Positions 1-6,667 of a DNA stretch of 64,000 nucleotides are shown here, in pieces (within the stretch, counting starts at the first letter, position 1; every line of letters begins with the position of its first letter). The notes under the pieces are model-generated. The model did no database searches. It was not told the origin of the DNA and saw only the letters and a program-made list of their open reading frames with translations. Where the stretch lies: contig CALVCA010000002.1 in the NCBI GenBank assembly GCA_944325895.1, positions 86,082-150,081 on the forward strand, in the 5' to 3' direction. Position numbers and translations under genes: made by a program. This DNA comes from Candidatus Gastranaerophilales bacterium. Its GTDB lineage: Bacteria > Cyanobacteriota > Vampirovibrionia > Gastranaerophilales > Gastranaerophilaceae.

Positions 1-30
1 TCTACAAAATAGTTTTAAATCTTTATTCAT
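1..30 (-). CDS. 5' end of an unidentified gene (partial)
   Basis: Ten codons of a minus-strand gene run off the left edge, reading MNKDLKLFCR. The start is supported by a strong GGAGG ribosome site at 37-41, seven bases before the ATG at 30, and by a TATAAT box (minus, 54-49). It is transcribed divergently from rpmI. Too little remains to name a product. Confidence 0.55.
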   Translation of the reverse strand, partial: MNKDLKLFCR

Positions 31-119
31 AATTTACCTCCTTTTTTTATTATACATAATTTGTTAAATTTTGCGAGAAAAGTATATAAACCCAAAATTA
101 ACATGATTTAACAAAATAC

Positions 120-150
120 TTGCAAATTCTGATTTATATTATAATATAAT
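120..150 (+). promoter_or_regulatory. putative promoter of rpmI-rplT
   Basis: TTGCAA at 120-125 and two overlapping TATAAT boxes at 140-145 and 145-150, with spacers of 14 and 19 bases. It lies just before the leader hairpin of the ribosomal operon. Neither spacer is ideal, so the exact box is uncertain. Confidence 0.45.
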
Positions 151-162
151 ATTAGCCGAAAG

Positions 163-192
163 TTATGGGCTTTGGTATGCCTATAATTTTTT
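163..192 (+). terminator. leader hairpin with T run ahead of rpmI (attenuator-like)
   Basis: TTATGGGC (163-170) pairs with GCCTATAA (179-186) with one G-U pair, an 8-base loop, then six T at 187-192, all between the promoter and the rpmI ribosome site. The position fits an attenuator or an L20-type autoregulatory leader. The pairing is seen directly; the function is inferred. Confidence 0.45.
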
Positions 193-222
193 AGATACTT
201 TAAACCAAAAGGAGATAAGAAA

Positions 223-432
223 ATGCCAAAAATGAAAACACACAAGTCTGCTGCAAAACGTTACAAAGTAACTGCAACAGGCAAAATTCAAAAAAGACAA
301 GCAGGTATAGGCCACTTGCTCCAACACAAATCAGGTTCAAGAAAACGCAGAATTTTCAAACTGGTTGGTGTTTCTGAGTCACACTTAAAACTGGTTTCCA
401 AAGAGTTACCATACAAGAAGTATTCAAGATAG
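223..432 (+). CDS. rpmI: 50S ribosomal protein L35
   Basis: Small basic 69-residue protein beginning MPKMKTHKSAAKRYKVT, which is the typical L35 start, with the GHLLQHKSGSRKRR segment in the middle. Length is normal for the family (about 65). It is a component of the large ribosomal subunit. An AAGGAG site lies about eight bases before the ATG, and rplT follows nine bases after the stop, so the two are cotranscribed. The usual upstream partner infC is not here: the neighbour on the left is divergent. Confidence 0.97.
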   Translation: MPKMKTHKSAAKRYKVTATGKIQKRQAGIGHLLQHKSGSRKRRIFKLVGVSESHLKLVSKELPYKKYSR

Positions 433-441
433 GAGCAAAAA

Positions 442-789
442 ATGAGAGTAAAACGTGGTAATGTTAGTCGTTTAAGACACAAAAAAATATTAAAACTTGC
501 TAAAGGCTTTAAAGGTGCAAGAAGCAGAATTTTTAAAGTTGCAAATACTGCTGTTATGAAAGCATTGAAATATGCTTACAGAGATCGCCGCACCACAAAA
601 CGCAATATGCGTCGTCTTTGGATAGTAAGAATTAATGCTGCTGCAAGAGAACGCGGTATGAGCTATTCAAGATTCTTAAATGCATGCAAAAAAGCTAACA
701 TAATCGTAAACAGAAAAATGTTAGCAGAACTTGCTGTTAATGATAAAGAAGCTTTTGACGTTGTATTCGAAGCTGCAAGTAAAATATAA
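442..789 (+). CDS. rplT: 50S ribosomal protein L20
   Basis: 115 residues, normal for L20, a large-subunit assembly protein that in many bacteria also represses its own operon by binding the leader RNA. It begins [20 protein letters not shown] and keeps the basic N-terminal tail and the [17 protein letters not shown] segment. Ribosome site AGGAGC is just before the ATG. It is the second and last gene of the rpmI-rplT unit and is closed by a strong terminator at 809-840. Confidence 0.97.
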   Translation: MRVKRGNVSRLRHKKILKLAKGFKGARSRIFKVANTAVMKALKYAYRDRRTTKRNMRRLWIVRINAAARERGMSYSRFLNACKKANIIVNRKMLAELAVNDKEAFDVVFEAASKI

Positions 790-808
790 ATACCTAAAAA
801 CACAGTTT

Positions 809-840
809 AAAACAAGATGACTTTTCAGTCATCTTGTTTT
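809..840 (+). terminator. Rho-independent terminator after rplT
   Basis: A perfect 14-bp stem with a TTTC loop, ending in TTGTTTT. Its core GATGACT/AGTCATC is reused in the terminators at 4521-4552 and 19454-19488. Confidence 0.9.
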
Positions 841-1135
841 GTAATTATTATTAGACATGAAAAGTAAATCCATCCGCTTTATGCAATTCTGAAACATAAT
901 ATTAGTCCGCCTTTTGAAAAACGACATTTTGCCTGCGGCATTTTTAAATCTGTTTTTACATAATTATATACACCTGGGTAATTTACCTATTATAAATTTA
1001 TTAGTTTAATATAATTAAATTTTATTAAATCTTTTTCATACTTCCAGCTATTCTTGATCGAGCCTGTTTCAGGCTCGTTTTTTTGCTTGACAAAATTTGA
1101 AAAATAATATTTAATTAAGAAAAAGGAGTTAAGAG
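841..1135. other. gene-free stretch between rplT and the prepilin locus
   Basis: About 300 bases without a credible gene. It is AT-rich, and its only clear structure is the terminator at 1059-1084. That terminator sits in a roughly 55-bp segment (1027-1084) that recurs in decayed form at 5628-5680. An AAAAGGAG ribosome site (1120-1127) precedes the short ATG at 1136. Confidence 0.6.
1059..1084 (+). terminator. Rho-independent terminator
   Basis: CGAGCCTG (1059-1066), loop TTT, CAGGCTCG (1070-1077), then seven T. There is no recognisable gene directly before it, which suggests a lost gene or a small transcript between 841 and 1059. Confidence 0.75.
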
Positions 1136-1172
1136 ATGAAAACAATTGAAGAATTAGCGGATAAGATAGTCG

Positions 1173-1181
1173 CCCCCCCCC
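1173..1181 (+). repeat. poly-C tract of 9 (candidate phase-variation switch)
   Basis: Nine consecutive C, 37 bases downstream of an ATG (1136) that has a good ribosome site. With nine C this frame reaches TAG at 1193-1195. With ten C the ATG would be in frame with the prepilin-like gene that follows. Such a run is striking in DNA this AT-rich. Confidence 0.85.
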
Positions 1182-1225
1182 TGAAGTTAACGTAGCTGAA
1201 CGCTTTCCGGCATTTTTTAAGTTTA

Positions 1226-1254
1226 TTGACTTCTTTCTTATTCCAAACTATAAT
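1226..1254 (+). promoter_or_regulatory. consensus-like sigma-70 promoter inside the repeat
   Basis: TTGACT (1226-1231), 17-base spacer, TATAAT (1249-1254). The ATG at 1264 starts ten bases after the -10 box, so the transcript would be nearly leaderless. The same promoter is conserved at 63493-63521. Confidence 0.7.
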
Positions 1255-1263
1255 TCTAGTATT

Positions 1264-2226
1264 ATGAATTATAAAAGGGTAAATTGGGTTGAAAAAATAA
1301 AGGGTAGATTTTTTAATAAAGTTACTATGGCACTATGCCAAAATAACTTTTTAACGAACTTATTCCACACAACCCGTCATTCTGAGCGAAGGTGCTACGC
1401 ACGTAGACACATTAATTTTGCATTGTCTTCTACACGTCATTCTGAGCGGTGCGAAGGTGCTACACACGTAAGTATGTTTGACAAAAATCGTCGTGTTGCT
1501 TTCACGTTAGCTGAGGTGCTTATCACCCTCGGGATTATTGGGGTCGTTGCGGCTTTGACTATTCCGACTTTGATTAGTAATTATAATAAACGGCAAACAG
1601 TTACAAAATTAAAACAAACCTATTCTATTTTATCTCAAGCTTTAACTATGGCTCAAGTAAAAGAAGGTGATACCTCAACCTGGGATATCGCAGGAATTTA
1701 CGGCACTCCGACTGATGATCCGAATTTTAACTATGCTCAAACAATAAAAATTTTTTCATCAAAATATTTAATACCATACATAAAAGTATCTAAAGATTAT
1801 GGATACAAAACTTTAACAGGATTAAACTATGACGGAATTTATATGCCGGTAAGCAACAGTATTGAAGGGTCTTCAGGATCTTTCGGCTATATAATATTAT
1901 TATCAAACAATGTTCTTATAAAAAATTCAATAGGAACGCAGTGTATAGAACATAATAATGATAATACCTGCCAAAAACGTGAATACAGAAACATTATTTT
2001 TACAGTAGATATAAACGGATTTAACAGCCCGAATACTATGGGAAAAGATGTATTTTTAATGCATTTTGATTTAACAAAAAAACAATTTGGGTTTAATCAT
2101 GGTACCTCCAACAAATCAAGAAATTTTTACCAATCACAATGTACAACAGATGATGGTTCACAATTATGCGGATATTTAATTTATTTAGACGGCTGGCAGA
2201 TTAAAGAGGATTATCCGTGGTTTTAA
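1264..2226 (+). CDS. prepilin-like protein with extended N-terminus (poly-C locus 1)
   Basis: 320 residues from the internal ATG. The type IV prepilin cleavage and methylation motif AFTLAEVLITLGIIG appears only after about 78 residues, whereas normal leaders have 5-30. Downstream is a pseudopilin-like domain with Cys residues, the segment VDINGFNSPNTMGKDVF and the ending WQIKEDYPWF, both echoed in the locus at 31806. The frame is open upstream to 1165. A one-base gain in the poly-C tract at 1173 would fuse it to the ATG at 1136, which has the only good ribosome site. The internal ATG has none but sits ten bases after a strong promoter. Part of the extension (1375-1475) is a dispersed repeat. 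Role probably pilus or type II-like secretion, inferred from the motif. Confidence 0.75.
   Translation: MNYKRVNWVEKIKGRFFNKVTMALCQNNFLTNLFHTTRHSERRCYARRHINFALSSTRHSERCEGATHVSMFDKNRRVAFTLAEVLITLGIIGVVAALTIPTLISNYNKRQTVTKLKQTYSILSQALTMAQVKEGDTSTWDIAGIYGTPTDDPNFNYAQTIKIFSSKYLIPYIKVSKDYGYKTLTGLNYDGIYMPVSNSIEGSSGSFGYIILLSNNVLIKNSIGTQCIEHNNDNTCQKREYRNIIFTVDINGFNSPNTMGKDVFLMHFDLTKKQFGFNHGTSNKSRNFYQSQCTTDDGSQLCGYLIYLDGWQIKEDYPWF
1375..1475 (+). repeat. two tandem copies of a CGTCATTCTGAGCG dispersed repeat
   Basis: CGTCATTCTGAGCGAAGG starts at 1375 and CGTCATTCTGAGCGGTGC at 1435, each followed by a GTGCTAC.CACGTA segment. The same repeat family is at 63642-63670 and, inverted and diverged, near 32555-32587. 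Here it is translated as part of the N-terminal extension (RHSERR, RHSERCEG). Confidence 0.7.
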
Positions 2227-2294
2227 AATACTACTTTCCGGTAATGAAAAATCAAATTAGGCAGTTTATTCTATAGAATGACTGGAGGTAGACC

Positions 2295-2543
2295 ATGAAA
2301 TATATTCTGACACTATTAATTCTATTTGCACTTCCTGCTTTTGCGACTTGCAGCTTAGATAACAGCAAACCTTGTCAACAACCTGAAATACAAACTGATC
2401 CTAATCCTATGGAGGAATCTAATATGACCATTCCATATTATAACGACCTTACAATGCCGCAAAAAACAGTAACAAACAATGCATCCGACTACAACTCTAA
2501 CTGTCAATTCGGTATATGCCTACCTGAATCTGATAAAGAATAA
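2295..2543 (+). CDS. small secreted cysteine-containing protein
   Basis: 82 residues. The first 17 form a clear signal peptide (basic start, hydrophobic ILTLLILFALPAF, cleavage after AFA). The mature part is short, acidic and polar with four Cys (TCSLDNSKPC and NCQFGIC), which would suit disulfide bonds outside the cytoplasm. A GGAGGT ribosome site sits five bases before the ATG. It follows the prepilin-like gene by 68 bases and may be cotranscribed with it. No family recognised. Confidence 0.65.
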   Translation: MKYILTLLILFALPAFATCSLDNSKPCQQPEIQTDPNPMEESNMTIPYYNDLTMPQKTVTNNASDYNSNCQFGICLPESDKE

Positions 2544-2546
2544 CGG

Positions 2547-2574
2547 TTGCCGCTTGAAAATTTTCAAGCGGCAA
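2547..2574. terminator. 28-bp perfect palindrome, likely terminator
   Basis: TTGCCGCTTGAAAA followed directly by its exact inverse. It lies three bases after the stop of the small secreted protein. The following stretch is A- and T-rich but the T run is delayed, so termination may be weak. Confidence 0.65.
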
Positions 2575-2670
2575 AATATTAATTTTTTGTTTATTTTTTT
2601 TTAATTTTCTAAAAACAATGTTATAACGATAATATAAAAATATAACATTTGTAAAAAGGAGATAATTATT

Positions 2671-4506
2671 ATGGCAAAAACAATAGGTATTGACTTAGGT
2701 ACAACAAACTCGGTTGTAGCTGTCATGGAAGGTGGTAAACCGACAGTTATTGCTAACGCAGAAGGTTCACGTACAACACCTTCAATAGTTGGTTTTTCAA
2801 AAACAGGCGAAAGACTTGTCGGACAGCTTGCAAAACGTCAGGCAATTTTAAATCCTGATAAAACAATCGCATCAATTAAAAGACACATGGGTGAAGATTA
2901 TAAAGTAAATATAGACGGTAAAGACTACACCCCGCAAGAAATTTCTGCAATGATTTTAAGAAAATTGGCAGATGATGCAAGTGCATATTTGGGTGAAAAA
3001 GTCACATCAGCAGTTATCACTGTTCCTGCATATTTTAACGATGCTCAAAGACAAGCAACAAAAGATGCCGGTAAAATTGCAGGTTTGGATGTTTTACGTA
3101 TCGTAAACGAACCGACTGCAGCTGCTTTAGCTTACGGGCTTGAAAAAGAAAAAAGCGAAAAAGTTCTTGTATTCGACTTAGGCGGCGGTACATTTGATGT
3201 TTCAATCCTTGAAATAGGTGACGGTGTTCATGAAGTTCTTTCAACTTCAGGTGATACTCATTTAGGCGGCGATGACTTCGACCAAAAAATCATGGATTGG
3301 ATGTGTGATGAATTTAAAAAACAGGAAGGCATTGATTTAAGAAATGACAAACAAGCAATGCAGCGTGTTAAAGAAGCAGCTGAAAAAGCTAAATGCGAAT
3401 TATCATCAGTTATGGAAACAAATATCAATCTTCCGTTCATTACAGCTGATGCAAACGGCCCTAAACACCTTGATTTGAACTTAACAAGAGCTAAATTTGA
3501 AGACTTGAGCCGTGATTTGCTGAACAGATGTAAAACTCCTGTTGAAAACGCATTAAAAGATGCCGGCGTTACAAAATCAGATATCAACGAAGTTGTATTG
3601 GTCGGCGGTTCTTCAAGAATTCCGGCAGTTCAACAACTGGTAAAAGAATACACAGGCAAAGAACCTAACCAATCAGTTAACCCTGATGAAGTTGTAGCGG
3701 TTGGTGCAGCAATTCAGGCAGGTGTATTGGCAGGTGAAGTGAAAGACATCGTATTATTGGACGTAACTCCTTTAACATTAGGTATTGAAACTTTGGGCGG
3801 TGTTATGACACCGTTAGTTCCTAGAAATACGACTATACCTGTTTCTAAATCACAGGTATTCTCAACTGCTGAAAACAACCAAACAGCTGTTGATATCCAC
3901 GTGCTGCAAGGTGAAAGACCAATGGCTAAAGATAACAAATCTTTAGGTATGTTCAGATTAGACGGTATTCCACCTGCAATGAGAGGTTTGCCGCAAATTG
4001 AAGTTACATTTGATATTGATGCCAACGGTATTGTTAATGTTTCAGCTAAAGATAAAGCTACTAATAAAGAACAAAAAATAACTATCACAAATTCTTCCAA
4101 CCTTTCAGAAGCAGACATTGACAAAATGGTTAAAGAAGCAGAAGCCAATGCTGCTGAAGATAAAAAGAAAAAAGAAGATGCTGAAATTAAAAACAATGCA
4201 GCAAGTTTAATCAGTTCTGCCGAAAGAATTGTAAAAGACTTTGAAGGCAAAATTGATGAAGCTGATAAGAAAAAACTTGATGAACAAAAAGAAGCTCTTC
4301 AAAAAGCTATTGACGAAAACAAACCGACTGATGAATTGAAAAAATTGTCAGAAGAATTGCAGCAAACAATGTTCGGCATTTCTCAAAAAGCATACGAAGC
4401 CGTTCAAAAAGAAGAAAGCCAATCTGCAAATAGCGAAAATGCTTCTTCTCAAGACACAAAAGGCTCAGATGATGATGTTATAGATGCTGAATACACTAAA
4501 GAGTAA
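2671..4506 (+). CDS. dnaK: chaperone protein DnaK (Hsp70)
   Basis: 611 residues, full length for the ATP-dependent cytoplasmic Hsp70. Seen in order: phosphate-binding [10 protein letters not shown] (5-14), [12 protein letters not shown], the second phosphate loop [14 protein letters not shown], the adenosine motif [11 protein letters not shown], the linker [16 protein letters not shown], the substrate-binding beta domain with [16 protein letters not shown], and the acidic tail ending [19 protein letters not shown] ribosome site before the ATG. Its partners grpE and dnaJ are at 58-60 kb, not next door. No CIRCE operator is visible upstream. It stands alone, closed by a terminator at 4521-4552. 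Confidence 0.98.
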   Translation: MAKTIGIDLGTTNSVVAVMEGGKPTVIANAEGSRTTPSIVGFSKTGERLVGQLAKRQAILNPDKTIASIKRHMGEDYKVNIDGKDYTPQEISAMILRKLADDASAYLGEKVTSAVITVPAYFNDAQRQATKDAGKIAGLDVLRIVNEPTAAALAYGLEKEKSEKVLVFDLGGGTFDVSILEIGDGVHEVLSTSGDTHLGGDDFDQKIMDWMCDEFKKQEGIDLRNDKQAMQRVKEAAEKAKCELSSVMETNINLPFITADANGPKHLDLNLTRAKFEDLSRDLLNRCKTPVENALKDAGVTKSDINEVVLVGGSSRIPAVQQLVKEYTGKEPNQSVNPDEVVAVGAAIQAGVLAGEVKDIVLLDVTPLTLGIETLGGVMTPLVPRNTTIPVSKSQVFSTAENNQTAVDIHVLQGERPMAKDNKSLGMFRLDGIPPAMRGLPQIEVTFDIDANGIVNVSAKDKATNKEQKITITNSSNLSEADIDKMVKEAEANAAEDKKKKEDAEIKNNAASLISSAERIVKDFEGKIDEADKKKLDEQKEALQKAIDENKPTDELKKLSEELQQTMFGISQKAYEAVQKEESQSANSENASSQDTKGSDDDVIDAEYTKE

Positions 4507-4520
4507 AAACTGTGTTCTAT

Positions 4521-4552
4521 AAAAAAAGATGACTGAAAAGTCATCTTTTTTT
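4521..4552 (+). terminator. Rho-independent terminator after dnaK
   Basis: AAAAAAAGATGACT, loop GAAA, then the inverse ending in a run of seven T. The stem shares its GATGACT core with the rplT terminator. It may also serve the convergent gene ending at 4558, since the stem begins and ends in A and T runs. Confidence 0.9.
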
Positions 4553-4557
4553 ATGTA

Positions 4558-5502
4558 TTAATAATTCCATTGGTAAAAACCAATTCTATCAACAGTACGA
4601 CCATCAGATTTATAGCATATGGTTTTTATTACTTCCCCAGTTCTAGGGGAATATTCGTGAACATAGTCCACTTTACCATCTGGTAGATACTCAAAATATT
4701 TTGTCCGTTTCCCAGTTTCAGGAGAATATTCGTAAACATATTTCAATGTTTTACCATCCTGTCGATACTGAAGATATTTTATCCGTTTCCCTGTTTCAGG
4801 AGAATATTCATAAATCCCATCTACCTTCTTGCTATCCGGTTGATACTTGGTAAGCTTTTTCAATTTACCAGTTAAAGAATTATAATCCAAAGCAAAAACT
4901 ATCTTTTTGCCATCCGATTGGTACTGAGTAAGTTTTATAAGCGGTACTGTTGAAGGATAACTCAATATAGAATATTTTTCAACTCTATCCAGTGTCTTGC
5001 CATCTCGTCTGTATTTTATAAATTTTGACCTTTCGTCTGTTTCGGCAGAATATTCCGTAATACTGTCTAATGTCTTGCCATTTGGTCTGTATTTAATAAA
5101 TTTTGACATTTTACCTGTTTCAGGAGAAAATTTAGCAACACTATCTACCGTCTTGCCATCTTCTTGATACTCGGTAACTTTTAATTTTTTACCAGTTTTA
5201 GGTGAATATTCCATAACGGCAGATAATTTATCGCCATACACTGAAATAAATTTCTTTTTCACTTTGCCGCCTCTATCACTTTTTAATACACAATATAAAT
5301 CACGATAGTCAGCAAGCAAATCTTCATCTAAAAATTCCGAGTAGGGTTCTCGTTCATCCATACCGGCTGCAATTTCTCTCGCTAATTCCTCTACATCATC
5401 CAAACCTATATTTTCCGCAGGTGATACGTTACCATTTTTACAAGCTGAAAATTGTATAGGCAATCGTTTAACCATTCCATAATTACTGAATGTTACCTTC
5501 AT
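4558..5502 (-). CDS. 22-residue tandem-repeat protein (YSPETGK repeats), paralog 1
   Basis: 314 residues. After an N-terminal segment of about 80 residues (RLPIQFSACKNG, then AREIAAGMDE) come about eight imperfect units of the form Y..DGKTLD.V.EYSPETGK..K. The units recall the DUF2963-type repeats I remember from phytoplasmas, and more loosely MORN-like repeats; no function is known to me. There is no signal peptide or membrane segment. Start chosen at 5502 because AAAGGAG lies just upstream; the frame is open further but would run into ruvC. The paralog at 19524-20402 shares both the repeat and a 68-bp upstream region. Confidence 0.7.
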   Translation of the reverse strand: MKVTFSNYGMVKRLPIQFSACKNGNVSPAENIGLDDVEELAREIAAGMDEREPYSEFLDEDLLADYRDLYCVLKSDRGGKVKKKFISVYGDKLSAVMEYSPKTGKKLKVTEYQEDGKTVDSVAKFSPETGKMSKFIKYRPNGKTLDSITEYSAETDERSKFIKYRRDGKTLDRVEKYSILSYPSTVPLIKLTQYQSDGKKIVFALDYNSLTGKLKKLTKYQPDSKKVDGIYEYSPETGKRIKYLQYRQDGKTLKYVYEYSPETGKRTKYFEYLPDGKVDYVHEYSPRTGEVIKTICYKSDGRTVDRIGFYQWNY

Positions 5503-5520
5503 TATTTTCTCCTTTATTCT

Positions 5521-5588
5521 GCGTATTATTTTAAGTTGTGAAAATAAAATATTTGTTATTTTTATATAATCCTCTTTATATTTCGTTA
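5521..5588 (-). promoter_or_regulatory. conserved upstream region of the YSPETGK-repeat gene
   Basis: 68 bases match 20421-20488 upstream of the paralog with eight substitutions and no gaps (about 88%). The region ends 18 bases before the start codon, so it is probably the shared promoter and 5' leader. A 70-base translated extension is also open here but the ribosome site argues against it being coding. Confidence 0.55.
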
Positions 5589-5627
5589 CATCAAATATAT
5601 AAACTATTATTACTTGATACACACAAT

Positions 5628-5680
5628 AAATCTTTTCATACTTCCAACTATTATTAATTGAACCGGTTTCAGGCTTATTT
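5628..5680. repeat. decayed copy of the terminator-bearing segment at 1027-1084
   Basis: Shares CATACTTCCA.CTATT.TT.AT and GTTTCAGGCT with 1027-1084. The hairpin is broken here (GAACCGG against CAGGCTTA), so this copy should no longer terminate. Confidence 0.55.
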
Positions 5681-5707
5681 GTTTGGCAGAAAAAATTATT
5701 TTTACTA

Positions 5708-5735
5708 TTGGAAAAAAAGATATTAATGATATAAT
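5708..5735 (+). promoter_or_regulatory. promoter of ruvC, leaderless start
   Basis: TTGGAA (5708-5713), 16-base spacer, TATAAT (5730-5735). The ruvC ATG begins seven bases after the -10 box, where transcription should start, and there is no ribosome site. Confidence 0.6.
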
Positions 5736-5741
5736 TATTAT

Positions 5742-6215
5742 ATGAAAATTCTAGGTATAGATCCGGGTATGGCAATAGTAGGATACTGTCTGCTGGATTT
5801 TGACGGAGAGCACATAAATCTTCTGCATTCAGGCTCTATTCAGACATCAAAAGATGACCGAGAGTCTAAACGCCTTTTAGAAATTTTTAATGACATGTCA
5901 ACAATTATTGAAAAATACAAACCTGATGAAGCAGCTATAGAAAAATTATTCTATTTTAAAAACCAAACTACCGTCATGCCGGTTGCACACGCAAGAGGAG
6001 TAATTCTTACTGCTTTAGAAAAATTCAATATCCCTATTTTTGAATACACACCGATGGAAGTTAAACAAGTTTTGACCGGTTATGGCAGAGCCGATAAAAA
6101 AGAAGTTGACAGAATGGTTAAAATAAGCCTCGGAATTGAAAATTTGCCTAAACTTGACGATACTGTTGATTCAATCGCCATTGCTATTTGTCATACAAGG
6201 AGTAACTTATGTTAA
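5742..6215 (+). CDS. ruvC: crossover junction endodeoxyribonuclease RuvC
   Basis: 157 residues, slightly short but complete. RuvC is the dimeric metal-dependent nuclease that cuts Holliday junctions in recombination. The acidic catalytic residues are in place: Asp7 in ILGIDPG, Glu in AAIEKLFYFKN, and the C-terminal pair in LDDTVDSIAIAICH. The TDKKEV-like basic loop reads RADKKEVDRMVK. The ATG has no ribosome site but lies seven bases after a TATAAT, suggesting leaderless translation. It overlaps the next gene by seven bases. ruvA and ruvB are not in the window. Confidence 0.95.
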   Translation: MKILGIDPGMAIVGYCLLDFDGEHINLLHSGSIQTSKDDRESKRLLEIFNDMSTIIEKYKPDEAAIEKLFYFKNQTTVMPVAHARGVILTALEKFNIPIFEYTPMEVKQVLTGYGRADKKEVDRMVKISLGIENLPKLDDTVDSIAIAICHTRSNLC

Positions 6216-6667
6216 ATAAAAATATTTTACAAAAATCAGGATTATTAAGCCTTATACTCGGAGCAGCTTTAGGCATCCTGACAACACTCCCTTTTATCGG
6301 ACAAATATTTTTTATAATGTTGATGTGCTTTTCATCGGTTTTAATAATAATTTTTATGAATAAAGCAAACAATTTCAATATAAAATCTACGCACGCAAGT
6401 ATTATATTAGGAGCCTATATTGGTTTTTTAAGCTTTTTAACTTTTTCGATTTTCTATCTTACAATAACAATGATTTTTGCAATTTTTTTTCAAATATACA
6501 CTAACTATGGCATTTCAACAGCAATAAGTAATTCAACATTTGGAATAATATTACTTTTTATAATATTTATGGCAGTGCTTTGTGCAACTGTTAATGCTTT
6601 TTCAGGATTTTTAACGTTTTACGGTATAGAATTTTATAACCAAATTACAAAATCGGAGGACAAATGA
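6209..6667 (+). CDS. four-helix membrane protein of unknown function
   Basis: 152 residues, very hydrophobic, with about four transmembrane segments (roughly 10-30, 32-50, 63-95 and 108-135). There is little charge outside the ends. An AAGGAG site lies inside the end of ruvC, and the stop overlaps the mtnA start as ATGA, so it is translated as the middle gene of a ruvC-mtnA unit. I do not recognise a family; a small integral membrane protein of the TIGR04086 type is one possibility. Confidence 0.65.
   Translation: MLNKNILQKSGLLSLILGAALGILTTLPFIGQIFFIMLMCFSSVLIIIFMNKANNFNIKSTHASIILGAYIGFLSFLTFSIFYLTITMIFAIFFQIYTNYGISTAISNSTFGIILLFIIFMAVLCATVNAFSGFLTFYGIEFYNQITKSEDK

Larger units (their letters stand above)
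1154..1366 (+). repeat. 213-bp direct repeat, copy 1
   Basis: Matches 63421-63633 over the full 213 bases with seven substitutions (about 97% identity) and no gaps. It contains the poly-C tract, a complete promoter and the first codons of the prepilin-like gene. It begins exactly at TTAGCGGATAAG after six codons that differ between the two copies. Confidence 0.95.

Noticed and set aside
1173..1181. Homopolymer run as a plain sequencing or assembly error
   Set aside because: Not fully rejected. An error in one run would be easy to believe, but three runs each off by one base could also be systematic. Only raw reads can decide, so it is kept as the main alternative.
2575..2670. CIRCE-type heat-shock operator before dnaK
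   Set aside because: No TTAGCACTC-N9-GAGTGCTAA or close variant is present here or before grpE.
3714..4250. Long open frame antisense to dnaK (178 codons)
   Set aside because: It lies wholly inside a certain gene and reflects dnaK codon use. It has no ribosome site and its Ser/Leu-rich composition is typical of a shadow frame.
4600..5240. Regular DNA repeats resembling an array
   Set aside because: The spacing of about 66-72 bases follows the 22-24 residue protein repeat and the units are imperfect codons, so this is not a CRISPR array.
5503..5775. Upstream extension of the repeat protein overlapping ruvC
   Set aside because: AAAGGAG lies directly before ATG 5502, and the extension would cross the ruvC promoter and start. 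Its similarity to the extension of the paralog is explained by the conserved upstream DNA.
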